NCBI GenBank assembly: GCA_010093685.1
Contig: MU006249.1
Span: 87,096 to 151,095 of the forward strand
Origin: Ophiobolus disseminans
Lineage: Eukaryota > Ascomycota > Dothideomycetes > Pleosporales > Phaeosphaeriaceae
Reading direction: 5' to 3'
Length of the DNA: 64,000 nt
The notes below the pieces were generated by a model. That model was not told the DNA's origin and did not search any database. It worked only from the letters and a program-made list of their open reading frames with translations. Both the position numbers and the translations under genes were made by a program. The stretch's first letter is position 1; every line of letters begins with the position of its first letter. Positions 1 through 12,072 of the stretch are shown here, piece by piece.

Positions 1-1906
1 CGCATTGAGCAAGGGCTTGCAATAGCGGTCGAATGTTGGAAACATCCGTAGGTTTCGAGATCTGCTGTCTGGAAGGAGTCTTCCGAAGCAAGATAGCTAG
101 GCCGGAAGCGTCCGCTTAATTTGCCCAATTAAGTAAACTACGTGAAAGTTCAGCGACGGGGAAAACGATCCGGGAGCTACTTGGATCAGCGTTGCTCACT
201 TTGGGCGTCATAGCGGTTTGTGGCCTGTCGAACACGAATGCGAGCCGCGGCTGCAGTAGAGCCTAGGCCTAGACAAGTTTTGACATTCGGACCTTTTCAG
301 CAATGCTTAAATTGAACCAACTTGGCGGCACAACGTGAAGTCTCCCTGCACACCGCACAGGATATTGGGCATTGTCCAACCTCATTGCGTTTTCCAAAAG
401 ATAATGTCCAGAAAAGGCTCCGGCGACTACATCAATAAATGTCGGCGATGTGCGGAGGACACAACTTGTTGGCATCTTGGCCCGTGTTATGTGCCCGAGA
501 TTCAAACTTTAAGTTCGAACCTTGGGCCACCGAAAGGAGGATTCTTCAACGCCATCCCGGCGAACGGCTGGCGCCGGAATATACTCCGACGGCTGACCCT
601 GCAGTCCAGCGCTGTGGTAAATGGCTTAACGGATGATCACGCTGTCTGGAGGCCCAGTAGTGGACCCCATGGCTGGGACCGGGAACCGCTCGTGATGTGC
701 GCAATGCTAGCCGATTTGTTATGAGGTATCGTACTGGGCTTGTGGAACACGGGATCGTACATGAGAAGGTAGCATTGGCAGATGTGTTAGCGGATGGTCA
801 AATGTCTACTACTGCAGTGGTGTTGTCGATATCGCAGGGTTGATATGGCCGCTCGTGTCCCCCAGAAATGCTTCTAAACAATTGTGGAAGTCGTAGTTTA
901 CTACCACCAGAATCACCAACGCCGACTGCGGAGATGCGAGAAACCTCGGTTGCGTGAAGCTTCCGCTTGTGGATGGTGTCAAGGTGATTCGTCTTAGCTT
1001 TCCTCAGATGCCGAAACGTTATTTAATAAAGTCGCATACTGGAGAGTGAGGTGATGAGGCGTCGACAATTACTGACGGGTCTGGCCGTTGACCGCGTGCA
1101 TATGCATATGGCGGCCACGCTTGCTCGCATAGGGTGGTTTGGCGTGCCGAATATGCGAAAAACGCGTGATGTCAACGCTTAGTGGCTGACCCTCCACTTG
1201 ACTTTGTTTTAGCGTTTGTACATTTTCATGGCGCTATTTTGCCTCGGCAGCGGCTACCAGAAGTCGCAAGGCAGACTTCCGAAAGTCGAGACCCAGAGCA
1301 GATCTAACCACCCTAGCGGTCCTAGTGGTCCCGTTCCAAGTGAAACGCGTCGAAGTTCTTGAAGTGATGAAGGACTGAATAGGCATGGCCAAAGTAACAC
1401 CATGGTTGACATGGGGTACTATGTTTGCTTTACTGCCATGAGCAGGGGAGATTTGATCCTATGAGATCGGCAGAAAGTGCCGAGCTAAGAAGAGGTCTAA
1501 AGAGTGGATTTGAGCAGATGAATAAGGTTGCTGATTGTGTGCCCGAGGGCGCTAGTTGCAGTGCCGGGATACTGAACACAGCATCCGCTGCCCATGTCAT
1601 CTCAAATAGGTTGTACGATACATACTACAAATCAAGGCCACAACTAAATAAGAAAGTGACAAATGTACATTCTGAGAGTTGAGTAAAGGAAAGTGTCCGT
1701 GAGAACGTATTCTAGATGCAGATTCTAAGCGTTTGATGGCCAAATGAGTGGCTGACAAACATGCTAGGGCCATGAAGCCCGGGGGTATATTGCAAGAGTT
1801 GTGCTGGCTGGCTAGCAACTCAATTGAGTCGTCCGCCGATGCATGAATATGAAATTGGAGTTGAAAACAGTGGAATAGACAAAGAAATTGGGTGAGCATG
1901 AGATTC
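1..1906. other. Intergenic region, no supported gene
   Basis: Short open frames occur on both strands (the longest about 129 codons at 335-724), but none shows a domain, a signal peptide or splice-consistent extension. I see no repeat or RNA gene here. The 3' flank of the bZIP gene lies at the right edge. Confidence 0.5.
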
Positions 1907-3478
1907 TTAAGTATCGCGGGATGGACCTTGCGATGGTGTCCAGCTTCTGTTCTCGTACCGTCCAGCGTCCGTCCCAAAAGGATCGCGGTAGGCAGGTCGT
2001 TCTAGAGTCATCTGTTGCTGGGTAGGTAAATGGGTCTGCTCGCGAGGTGGGGGCTGCTGACTCGGAGGCATGCCTTGGGAAGGCGCAGCGTTGACGGGAG
2101 GGAATGTGGAAGAATAGTTCTGCGATGCAACGCCAGGCACATTAATCTCATTGGGTGGGGGGCCGGCGACAGGATGGTAATTGCTCGTACGCCTCCGTAC
2201 GTTGCGTTCCTCTTCGCGAAGTTCCTCTTCATAGTCCGCATAAGAGTCCTCTGAGCCTCCTCTTGTGGAGGAGGGTGCGTGTGACGGTGGTAGCGATGGC
2301 CGTCTCAAGCGGGGCGAAGGAGGCCTTGCATAGTGCCTATCGGGCCGAGGTTGCTGGAAAACGATAGACTTGAAGTAATCCCTTTCGCCTCGATAGAATT
2401 CTGCGTCTTCGAGCGCGTCCCGTAGTTGTTGTTCGAGTCGAGATATGCTCATTGAGGCTTCGCGCTCTTTCTCCTTTCTTCTAGCACGGAACCGAGCAGA
2501 GGCACCAGCATTGCGCCGTCTTTTCTCGTCGGCCACCTTGGAGGCAGCCTGCACATCGACTGGGATTTGGACATTGTGCCCCTGTTGACTCTTGATTGTC
2601 ATGAGCTGGATGCTGCTTTGGCCCGAGGGTGCCATGGGAATCATGTTGCGTTCAGACTCCATTGAACTTGCAGAAAGCCGGGAGTCGTACATCTGCACAC
2701 TGGGGTTCCTCATTTGATAGTGACCGGGTGTATTCGGAGCCTCGAACTGGCTAGAAGCAACAGAACCCGGCTGGCTGTATGGCGAGTATTGAGCGATTGG
2801 GCTTGCACTGCCAGACTGTGGAAAGCCAACGCTTGCCCTACGGACGTCCGGACGCATCATGTTTGGTGGTGGCCCCGGAGCAGCGATGACAGGGAAGTAC
2901 GACGGGCGACTACCTGCGGGCGGGGTGGGCAATGGCTGATGCGACATGACTGGCTCTGATGGGCGAGTGCTCGCAGTGAGAAAAGGCGATTGGTGGGCAT
3001 CAATTGTTCCTGTCGGTGGATTTAACAGGTTCAGGCTCTGGGTTCTATGCAGCCGGGGCGATTTTGGGCTCAAAAGATGTCTTGGCCTTCCTGGTGGTTG
3101 GAAGGGTCGAGGGGGCTGCTGCTCTTCTTGGGTAGAATCGACACTGGTTGGCCGACTAATGGATGGCAGACTCTGCGAATGCTGTGTCTCTATGGGCGAA
3201 GGCGACTCCATTTGTGACGCACTACGCCTTCGATCTCTCTGCTGCTCGGTAATATGGTCTTGCGGGTTCAGTATCGAGTTGAATGGGTTGCCTCGCCGGT
3301 CTGAAGGCGTCGGTGGTGTGCTGGAAAGCTGACGCAAAGGTGGAAGCACGGGATGATTCATGGGAGCGACTTGAGGGCTCCCCCTCTGAGGCGGCTGCAT
3401 TCTGGAATATGGCTGCATGGGTGATAGCTGAGGGGTCGCCTGCCCTGAACGAGATCCTCCTGCCGGCAGTCTCGACAT
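1907..3478 (-). CDS. bZIP transcription factor
   Basis: A nuclear DNA-binding regulator is inferred. From the ATG at 3478 it encodes 523 residues. The protein is largely low-complexity and rich in Pro, Ser and Gln. One ordered segment near residues 316-370 has a bZIP basic region (EKRRRNAGASARFRARRKEK) followed by a leucine-zipper-like heptad stretch (SRLEQQLRDALEDAEFYRGE). The N-x2-A-S-x2-F-R spacing fits fungal bZIP proteins, broadly the Met4/Cys-3-like class with ASARFR, but I cannot assign an ortholog. The frame stays open upstream to about 3680 without an ATG, so a 5' exon may add residues; a CAG acceptor lies near 3616. The gene is isolated, with a gene-free 5 kb upstream. Family call is secure; start and target pathway are uncertain. 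Confidence 0.85.
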   Translation of the reverse strand: MSRLPAGGSRSGQATPQLSPMQPYSRMQPPQRGSPQVAPMNHPVLPPLRQLSSTPPTPSDRRGNPFNSILNPQDHITEQQRDRRRSASQMESPSPIETQHSQSLPSISRPTSVDSTQEEQQPPRPFQPPGRPRHLLSPKSPRLHRTQSLNLLNPPTGTIDAHQSPFLTASTRPSEPVMSHQPLPTPPAGSRPSYFPVIAAPGPPPNMMRPDVRRASVGFPQSGSASPIAQYSPYSQPGSVASSQFEAPNTPGHYQMRNPSVQMYDSRLSASSMESERNMIPMAPSGQSSIQLMTIKSQQGHNVQIPVDVQAASKVADEKRRRNAGASARFRARRKEKEREASMSISRLEQQLRDALEDAEFYRGERDYFKSIVFQQPRPDRHYARPPSPRLRRPSLPPSHAPSSTRGGSEDSYADYEEELREEERNVRRRTSNYHPVAGPPPNEINVPGVASQNYSSTFPPVNAAPSQGMPPSQQPPPREQTHLPTQQQMTLERPAYRDPFGTDAGRYENRSWTPSQGPSRDT

Positions 3479-3568
3479 GGAAAAGATTTCGTCAGAGCCC
3501 CTCTGGCCACCGTAGGACGACCATGAGCGATGTGGATTTTGGTCTTCTTGCTGGTAAGGTGGAGTCAA

Positions 3569-6500
3569 TGAGGGTTGGAAGCGATGTTGTGGATAGTGAG
3601 GGTGAGGGGCCTGGATTGCGGGGAGTGTAGTAGCCAGCGTGAACAGGACAGAAAGGGTCGCCAGGAAGACAACCCCACAGTTTCAGCAGTGATTGATTAA
3701 GGGGAACAGATGGATGTGTTGGTGATGAAAATTTTGGACCAGAGATACCAGGCTGCAGTGGATGAGGCGGAGGGAGATGTCCAGACAAAGGCTATTCACA
3801 ATGGGTGGGGGCGACAGCCATGCTATATTCGGACTCTAGGTTCACGGTGCCGAGACAGTTCTGGAGATCAGTGCTGTGTGGGGAGAGTGAAGCGTTGGAG
3901 AATGAAGCTGCAGCGTCCCGGAAACCGGTCGAGGTATGTCGTCGAGGGGAAGGATGCAGCCCGCAAGCGGCAGAGGGCGCGCCAGGGTGTAGGTGTGATA
4001 TAAGAATTTGCGGTGTAGTAGGGTCGGAGGATCGCTGGCCGGCGGCAGCAAATCATCTCGAGTGCAGGTGCCCCTGTCTGCCAACCATGTTGCGCGAGAA
4101 AACAGCAAGTTCATCATGCCTTGTCGGCGGCTTTGGACGACGCGCTAGGCGGTGCACCTGGGCAAGCCAGGGATGCGTGGGCACAGTGCGCGACGCACGA
4201 CTTTGGACGCTACTGCACCGTGCATGGGAGAGGTGAGTGACGATGCGCGGAAGCGGAAGCCAATCCACACCCCACCGCAGCAGCGCGCAAAGACGATATG
4301 GCGGCCTCATCCCGGCACTCGAGCGGAACATGGTCCGGAGTCATCTCTGCCAGGCTGCGCGCCTGGTCCTGTTCGCGCGGGGCAGATGTGATGTGCGCGA
4401 CCGTGTCATGTCTCATCATGTGCCACATCTCGTCCCTCGCCTGCCGCTCCTGGTCCTAGGCCTTTGCAAAATGCTGCTCCTTTCCCTCGGCGGGGGCCCT
4501 CTATTGGCGGCGATATGTGGTGAATTAAATCCCCGAAACACTCCTCCAGCGGCCCAGGTGCCTCCAACACCGCACGAGCGTCAGCACGCTGAGCGCATGT
4601 GCTGCACAACACCGGCAAAGACGTTGCGCGGAGACACCGCTGCCTTGATCTGCACAATCTCCGTCTGCCGGGTGCGATCGATTGATAAGCGTTGCGGTCA
4701 TCGCACTTCTCCGCCACCTGCTTCAATTACTCGTGGCGGACGACGACTGCGTTTACACCACCAACGTCCTCGGAACGGTCAGCGGCGGCAGCGTCTCGTC
4801 TCGTCTCGTTTCGCATCCCATCGCTTGTGCTGTGGATGGAAGAAGGAAATGCTCTAGTCGCGCCCATGCAGCCACGCACGAGTCGACCGCGCCAGCGTAC
4901 GGCCCGACCACGAGAACGTGCTCGTTCGGGAGAGCTTCTGAAGCAGTCGTCGTGGGGGCTCGTAGCCGACATAAACTGCATGCGCTGCCCCAGACTGCAC
5001 AGTGACCTGAAGCTTCCGCTGTGCTCGGTCCTGTTGGGCATCGTCTGTAACGTGCGTGGGGGCTCTGCCTGCACATGACCATCCACCACTTCTGCTCGAC
5101 CACTCTCAAAACAATCAAACAATCATAGGAGAGCAATGCACATAAGCATGCGTCGCGCGAGTATAGCACCGATCCGTCTTTTGGCGTTGAAAAAGCACGT
5201 TGGGCGTCAATGCAAAGGGCCCCTGCCGCATTGCATGCTTCGTCATGTGCCCGATGTGTGGCTCTGCAGCATGGTCAATTTGCTGATCTTAGGCGCAGTC
5301 ATTGGCCACTGGTATTAATCGCCTTGAACCGCGTTGTGCTTTTTGAGGTGCCTTCTTCGCTGCTGCACGGCCACCAGAAACGTGGTAGCGGCACGCTATT
5401 TGCACCGCAAGATCGGCACCGCTGGCCCCCTTGGTGGCCCACGTTGTCTTCGTGCAGGAGGCTTGTGCAAGAGGAGCATGCTCATCCAATCTAGGACCAG
5501 CATAATGGCCCTTGCAAAGGGTACGCCGCGCCGGGTAGGAACGCGAAGTGAACCTTTGTTAGCCCTTCTCATTTTCGAGTGAGCATGACGTCGCAATGCC
5601 ATCGCGCATCAATTCTCGCTTCCGCTGGCTTCTTCGAAGAGGCGCCTTGCAACACACCAGCACGCTCACTAAAATGGTCTGCGCGAAGCACCAGGGGACG
5701 GCTCCCGAACGGTTCTAGTTTGCATCCAGGTCCATGGTCAGCGCGACGCCGTCGATTGATCCGAGCTGATCGGTTGGTTGCCTCCAAATCCCGGCACCAA
5801 GCTGTCGGTTGCTCAGCCAAGATTGAACTCACCACGCGTTCCCCTCGGCCTGCGAGGTCACGTCACAAGGGACGGGCTAATTGCGCTGGACAGCCGCGAA
5901 AAGCGTTCGTCCCTGGCCCGAAGCTTCGGGTGCACTTCGATTTTTCATTCCACCAAGCCGTTCCAGACGAGACGAGATGAAGCATACTCGCAGATCCCAG
6001 CTAGAACCGCATCGCATGCGTGTGGCATTTGCCTTTTTTCTGGCTGCCTGGTACGAACCCTTACGGTCCTGCTGCTACTTGCGCACAAAACAGAGGACAA
6101 CATGCGTGTTGATATGACAGGTCGTGTTTGTGGTCGCTGTCGCGCTGAAAGTGTGGTTAGCCTGAGAGAGACATCGAGTGTGAGGGTCAGCAGTGCACTG
6201 ACAGCCACGTGCTAAGCATCGGTAAGTATAGCCAATGCTCTATGCAGGCTGTTCTCCGCGCGATCAAATGAAACAATGTGTGGGTGACGTGAACGTGCAA
6301 CGGTTTGGGGAGGTTGAAGCGAGGGGCCCAAGCGTGTTGGATGGCACTAGTGCTAGCGTAGGAAGTAAGGGACGGTGCGCACGCATCGTCATTGCCTGTT
6401 AGCGACGTTCCTGTTGCATCCTTGGAACATGACGGCCCCTCAGCATCACCCTACCCTGCCGTGGATTCCACGATAGCACCCTATCCCATTCTGGTCACCG

Positions 6501-8922
6501 TCTTTTACTCCCACGCAGGATCCCACACGAGCTTCTGCTACAACTTGTCCGATATAGGATAACCGTGGATCGTCAATCCGTTCGCCATGGCCCTGGCGTA
6601 GGTCGCGCACATTAATACACGTTGCATTAATTTCCAAAGCACAAGCTAGACTGTCCGCGTGAGCAGTGTTGCATCGACTCTATTTCTTGATTGGTTGATG
6701 TTGATATTCACGACCGCAGTAGCGCCGGCAAGGTAATCTCGTGGGTTTACCCGTTGCGAACACGCTTCCTCCAAGGCTCGGCTCGCAGAACACCACGGCA
6801 TGCAACATAAACACAAGAATTTTACGTCAGACGGATTATCATTCCTATGCCTCACAAAGCACGTCTTGCAACTCCTCTGCGAAACCCTATTCGTATACAA
6901 GCAACTTATTTTCGAGTGTATACATTGAGATATCTGCCCGTGGAAGCACGTCCCTTGGTGCCGCACGGTCAACAAATTCTGCAAGCCTCGAGGGTCACAG
7001 TACTCAGGAACTGACGCCTTAAATGTGACAAGTCCAATGTCACACACTCGAGACCACTTTTACCCTCTACGCGAGACTCATTTTCAGATGGTCATTACTA
7101 TGAAACTACTGTGTATAACACGCCTGATATGACTCGGACGAACCAGCAGCGTTTCTGACCCTTGCACGCTGCAGAACATCTCCAGCATCCTCGGGCCGCG
7201 CACAGAACGGATATAGCGGTAGCTTAACCGCAGCTTCTTGATTGCATCGATTGCGATGATGCATCGTGAAAGCATGAGGCTGTCAGATTACCCACCTAGG
7301 TACCCAAGGTACCATCTTCAGTATGTGTCTTCCAGATGCGGACACGTTGGCTGTTGAGGGCAATCTATATCGCCATAGTTATCAGGCTTCCAGGGCTGTA
7401 GGAGCTGCATGTCATCAACGAAGTTCGCGCAAGATGTCACAGCCAGGATCGCTCGCTCCTAGATCAGTCATGCATGTATCATGCCTAATACTTTGCCTAT
7501 ATCCCGTTGTCGCTATAATAGCGCATGATATCGATCTCAAATTCTACTTAGCTTTCGGTACGTACTCACGTTTGAACATGACCTTTATGAGAGTGCATAG
7601 CGCGGCTAACAAAATTTCAAAGAGCCCGCCGCCCTGATTGATTTGCTTCTCCGACCTGTAATAGCCTGATCATATCGAGATTCCTAAACCTTACAAAGTA
7701 CGCTGTAACAACTGCCTAAATCTACCCACGAAGCTAATCCCTGCTTCACAATATCGCAAACTTTGACGCAGCCTACTCATGCGATACTGCAATCAGGAAC
7801 TAATTCACTTACGCATTTCAAAGCTAACAGCCGAGGGCGGGACATGATGCAGGAGATACGCTCTTTGTGAGCTTCGTAAGCAAGTACATGACTTCGCAAA
7901 CCTCAGCAATGTAGAACGTCTGCTCGTACCTTCACATTACCCTTTAGAAGTCGATTCTAATGTATTTAGTTAGTATCCGTGCACACCAAAACCTACACGC
8001 AAACGCAACCTCTCTACAGTACCCCACTCGGACGCGACACTAGACGATTGGCATACGTATGACCCTCTCAATAAGTCGTGAAAGCCAGAAAAAGCGAAGT
8101 GCAACAGCTACATCGACGTATAGCAAATTTATCTAAATCTAATAAAAAATTTACATACATATATGCAGGTTTCTGGCTTTCTCGACTTATTGAGAGTCAC
8201 TTTCCCACAGCCATTGTGCTAACATGAAAATCGACGTCCAAAACAAACCGCATAGCGAATGAAGAAGCAGTACCGAACGTCATCGTCGCTCAGATGATGT
8301 GACGCCCATCACGGTTGCATGTGGTTCAGATCCCATAGTCTTTTTACCTTCATCAGGCAGTAGATATGGCTTTATCCTCTCAAGACGGCTACCTTTTTTT
8401 GCTCACGCAGAGATGCAGATTAGATTTCAGATATCGATCGTGTGAGTTGTCACCTTGTGGGACATCATTTTCCTTCCTCCCCTTGGGGTACACGCACTGC
8501 GCGTTAGCCTGGGTATTTAGACATTCACTTATGAGCTGCAATGTCACATTACATTTCACGTAGATGTGGGATGTTATCCTTTGTCTTTTGTTTTAACCTC
8601 ACAGTCAGCATGTGAAGTCCTACTATGAGAGACCGTGCAGATCGTATCCGATCTCCTCAGCTTTCCTCCCCAGAATTTGTTTGTTTGCCTAGCAAATGTC
8701 TAGTCAATAGTCCTCCGTAGAAGTTTCCTTAGAGGACGTTGTCTCACAATGAACAAAGCCCGGTTGTTTTTGCTCTTCCAGTGGTTTCCAGCTGTGTCTT
8801 GCTTGATGTATCAAACTCCGCTTCAATCTTCTATAATCAACCAGACGAACCTCACTTTGAGAGCTCATTCACCACATCCGCCCATCTTCCCACCATCCAT
8901 CGATACTCACAGTCTTGCGACG
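3569..8922. other. Long gene-poor region
   Basis: About 5.3 kb without a convincing gene. The part from 3,800 to 6,200 is GC-rich and has overlapping open frames of 60-206 codons on both strands, which is what composition alone gives. The part from 6,300 to 8,700 is closer to neutral composition with only short frames. It holds one inverted repeat at 8065-8196 and presumably the promoters of the bZIP and BTB genes. Confidence 0.5.
8065..8196. repeat. Foldback (MITE-like) inverted repeat
   Basis: Two 27 bp arms (8065-8091 and 8170-8196) are inverted complements with one mismatch; each begins CTCTCAATAAGTCG at its outer end. They enclose a 78 bp AT-rich loop with no reading frame. Size and structure resemble a small MITE or a strong hairpin. 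No clear target-site duplication is visible, so the transposon origin is inference. Confidence 0.6.
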
Positions 8923-10097
8923 ATGTCTACCAACATCATCAAGTATGTCCACTTCATTGCACTAATGTCATCTTGCAGCTGACCATCAACAGTCATCTCG
9001 ATTCGCCCCAGTTCGTCTTCCATGTCGGCCCCGGTGAAGGGCCTATCAGTGTACATGGCGAAGTGATAGCTAGTTTCTCGCAGCCTCTGGATCACCTCGT
9101 TCATGGCATGCAAGAGCGAACAGTCAATCTACTGGATATTGAGAAAGAGATCTTCCTACGCCTCGTGGAGTTCGGCTATCAGGGATATTACACAGTCCGC
9201 CTATGCCCTGGCGAAGACGAAAACGATGGAGACTCGCGAGAAATCACAGCAGTTGCACCTTCCCAGCTCATGGAGAGCACCACCGGATCTACGCTGGCGG
9301 ATCGCTGGGCCAACCGCAAGTACATCGCCGTAATTCCACGAGAGGACATCGCCACACGCCGATTCCTGGTCGCACCTCATCGCAAGTTCGATGCGGACCA
9401 CAAGGCCATCTTCCTACTCCACGCCAAGTTGCACCACCTTGTCAAACGCTATGAGATCTCCTCACTGCAGAACCTCACTCTTCAGAAACTGCACGAGACG
9501 CTGCGTCACTGCCAAACTCCGGAGTTCGTGCGGCAGACAGCTCGCGTTGACGACATTGTTGCGCTCGCGAAGTACACATACGACACTGCTGAGGCTAGCG
9601 ACGAGTTACGAAAAGAAGTCTTCGAATTCGTCATGGTCTTGCTAAGCCAGGTCGACGATCAGTCAGAGCATAGCAGTCTCCTCCTAAGCTTCATGACGGC
9701 CAATCGCGACTTTGTTTACGACATGATGATGCAACCGCATAATCGGTCATCTAATTCACGAACGGACACCGCGACAGTAGCGCAGGTGGTGACGGTTCCA
9801 GCAGCACAGTCGCCCCTCACTCCAGCGCAGACTCCCGCACATTCTGTAACTTCAGGAGAGACATCCGTGACACCAGACCGCAACCTCGTGACTCCAGCAC
9901 AGACACCTACCACCCCCAACGCAGGGGCAGACAGCTTCGGAGTAGACGCTTGGAACTCCAACTCGGGGCCCTGCAAGCCATGTTCGCAAAACATCTGCAC
10001 TGAATGTGGAGGCTCCACCTTTCCACCCAAAGAAGAAATGGCTTCAATGAGGGTAAGACGCGATGGGAAGCATAACCCTGAAGGCTCATCGAGTTAG
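8923..10097 (+). CDS. BTB/POZ domain protein
   Basis: Best model is join(8923..8942, 8993..10097), 374 residues. The 20 nt first exon ends at a GTATGT donor. The 50 bp intron has a CTGAC branch site 9 nt before its CAACAG acceptor, and splicing gives MSTNIINHLDSPQFVFHVG in frame. An alternative acceptor at 8978 would give an immediate stop. Residues about 12-75 look like a divergent fungal BTB domain (the ISVHGEVIASFSQPLDHLVHG segment). Residues about 150-240 contain the helical stretch usual after fungal BTB domains. The tail carries TPAQTP repeats and four cysteines in CKPCSQNICTEC, a possible metal-binding knuckle. BTB proteins commonly mediate dimerisation or Cullin-3 recruitment; the partner is unknown. 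Confidence 0.75.
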
Positions 10098-10295
10098 AGC
10101 TTGCGGATCATGGGATCGTTGATGGAGGGTTAGGTATTGTGTGCTTCCACATTGCATTTGTGGTTGGGACGGCGGGCAGCCATAGGATCCAATAAATCAT
10201 ACTTACTAATCTCCTCTTCGTAAGGTCCAATACCCTGCGCAAGCATATCATTGATAACCTATGTGACGTGAGCCGATCGCTGAACACGTATTGCC

Positions 10296-11447
10296 CTATG
10301 TGATACGATGCAACAACTCTTTTCTTTCGACAAGTCTTTCTACATTCTCAGCCGTTTCTTCATACCACGTCTGCATTGTACCTTCTTCCACATACCCCAT
10401 ATGCGGCGTAAGAAGTACCCTACTCTTGCCTTGCACATCCCAATCTTCACTTCTCCATGGACTATCAGCAGGCAAAGGTTCGATGTCAAATACATCAAGC
10501 GCAGCACCCCTTATACGGCCGCGACGAAGCGTATCCAGCAGCGCGGCCTCATTGACAAGTGGTCCGCGTGAAGTGTTGACAAGAAAACTGGAAGGTTTCA
10601 TCCACTCGAGCTCCTGTGCGCCTACAACTCCTTTCGATCGCTCGCTGAGAACGTAGTGCACGGTCACGACATCCGCGGTCTGAAAGAGCTCTTCTTTGCT
10701 CACAACTTTGAACGTCTTCTCATTATCGCTAGCCATACCAGCCCCGGTGACTGGCAGACCCGCTTCCTCGGCCAATCGATCCGCCTTCTCTTGCGTCAGA
10801 TTCGCGCTCCAGCACACGACTTTCATGCCGAAAGCAAGAACTCCGACTCTCGCGACATGCGATCCGATGCGCCCAAAGCCCACCAAGCCCAGCGTTTTGC
10901 CAGGCAATCCAATCGCGAGTTCGGTTTGCCATCCACCTTTGACGCCTTTACCCTTCACTACCGCATCGTCGGCAGCTACATTGCGTGCCAATGCCAATAT
11001 GAGCGCCCAAACATGTTGCGTGGTTGGATGTCCGCCCCCTTTCTTCACGGGGAGAATTCTTGGTGACGATCCGCTGCCTTTCCCATCTGTTCTGCCCTTC
11101 CCGGGCGCTGCGTACACTTTTATGCCCAGCTCCTTTATTGTGTCCATGTCCCAGCTCTCAAACTTGGCGCCGGTTGCGAATATCGTTTTTAGGTTCGGTA
11201 GCTGGCGGAGCAGGTTGCCTGGGAAAGGCGTTCTTTCGCGCATTGTAAACAAGGCGGAGAACGGCGCGAGGCGGTCGACGAGGGCTTTGCGGTCGGCATC
11301 GCTGGTAGCGGGATGCGAGTAGGACGGTAGTGTATCGTTAAACACGGTAATGAAAAGCTTCGAGGGGTCGATGTGGCTGAAGTGTTCTAAGGCTAGGTTG
11401 TGGTAGTCATCAAGGATGGCAAGCTTGACAGGCGACGGGGAAGACAT
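10296..11447 (-). CDS. D-isomer-specific 2-hydroxyacid dehydrogenase
   Basis: A cytosolic NAD(P)H-dependent oxidoreductase of the 2-hydroxyacid family, which interconverts 2-oxo and D-2-hydroxy acids. From the ATG at 11447 it has 383 residues; an in-frame ATG at 11525 would add 26 residues without family character. Visible motifs are the Rossmann glycine loop GLVGFGRIGSHVAR near residue 185, the catalytic Arg in NTSRGPLVNEAAL, the Glu in DVFDIEPLP and the His in LTPHMGYVEEG. The acidic and histidine residues are all present, so it should be active. A basic glycine-rich insertion (GKGRTDGKGSGSS) before the cofactor domain is unusual. It could be an unspliced intron, but no good donor/acceptor pair was found. 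Substrate cannot be told from sequence. Confidence 0.9.
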   Translation of the reverse strand: MSSPSPVKLAILDDYHNLALEHFSHIDPSKLFITVFNDTLPSYSHPATSDADRKALVDRLAPFSALFTMRERTPFPGNLLRQLPNLKTIFATGAKFESWDMDTIKELGIKVYAAPGKGRTDGKGSGSSPRILPVKKGGGHPTTQHVWALILALARNVAADDAVVKGKGVKGGWQTELAIGLPGKTLGLVGFGRIGSHVARVGVLAFGMKVVCWSANLTQEKADRLAEEAGLPVTGAGMASDNEKTFKVVSKEELFQTADVVTVHYVLSERSKGVVGAQELEWMKPSSFLVNTSRGPLVNEAALLDTLRRGRIRGAALDVFDIEPLPADSPWRSEDWDVQGKSRVLLTPHMGYVEEGTMQTWYEETAENVERLVERKELLHRIT

Positions 11448-11525
11448 TGTAAGTTCGCTATGTTCAAAATAGCCTTGGGGTAAGAGAGAGTGAGTCTGCT
11501 TGAGATCAAGGGGTTCAGAGGGCAT

Positions 11526-12072
11526 TGGAACCGACTACATTACGGATATACCGCGGTTCAGCGCTCGGAAGCAACTGAGGGGCAGTATGTCGTGATTTCA
11601 TAGCCATTCCTATCAGAGCATACATATAAACTTCAATTTGGAGTCGCGTGATAGAGAACGTGTCAAATACGGATACTAACATGTACGCGAGATGATATAT
11701 GGAATTTGATGTGTCGCTAAGGTAGGAAGAGGCGCATTTCGGTTCAAAGGCTGACTAATAGCGCGATTTCCTTCCGACCTCGGGGCCTCTTTCGATGAAC
11801 GTTCGACCACGCCTTCCTACAACCTTTTCTCGAAAGCTATTACGCCACAATAAGATTAGATGCTGATAACCAGTCCTATTGCGCATGATCGAAATTGTGG
11901 TGTTCCGTTGCACTGACATGTAAGGGAGTACAGATGGGCTCATTCCACGCGCAGCCGCGTCAACATTCCAAGCATGACTTCCATGTAGTATTTTCAAGTA
12001 CGGTAGGAGGTCCTGCTATCTTTTCACTCGTCTTCAATCAAGTGATTTTAAATTCAATCCCTTCTCAGACCA
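11526..12072. other. Intergenic region
   Basis: Divergent promoter space between the dehydrogenase (minus) and the Thr-rich secreted gene (plus). I see no conserved frame or repeat in it. Confidence 0.45.

Noticed and set aside
3805..5980. Overlapping open frames of 80-206 codons on both strands.
   Set aside because: The region is GC-rich, frames overlap on both strands, and none has a domain, signal peptide or splice-supported extension.
8943..8978. A 36 bp intron in the BTB gene.
   Set aside because: It is very short and its use puts a TGA in frame at once; the 50 bp version keeps the frame and has a proper branch site.
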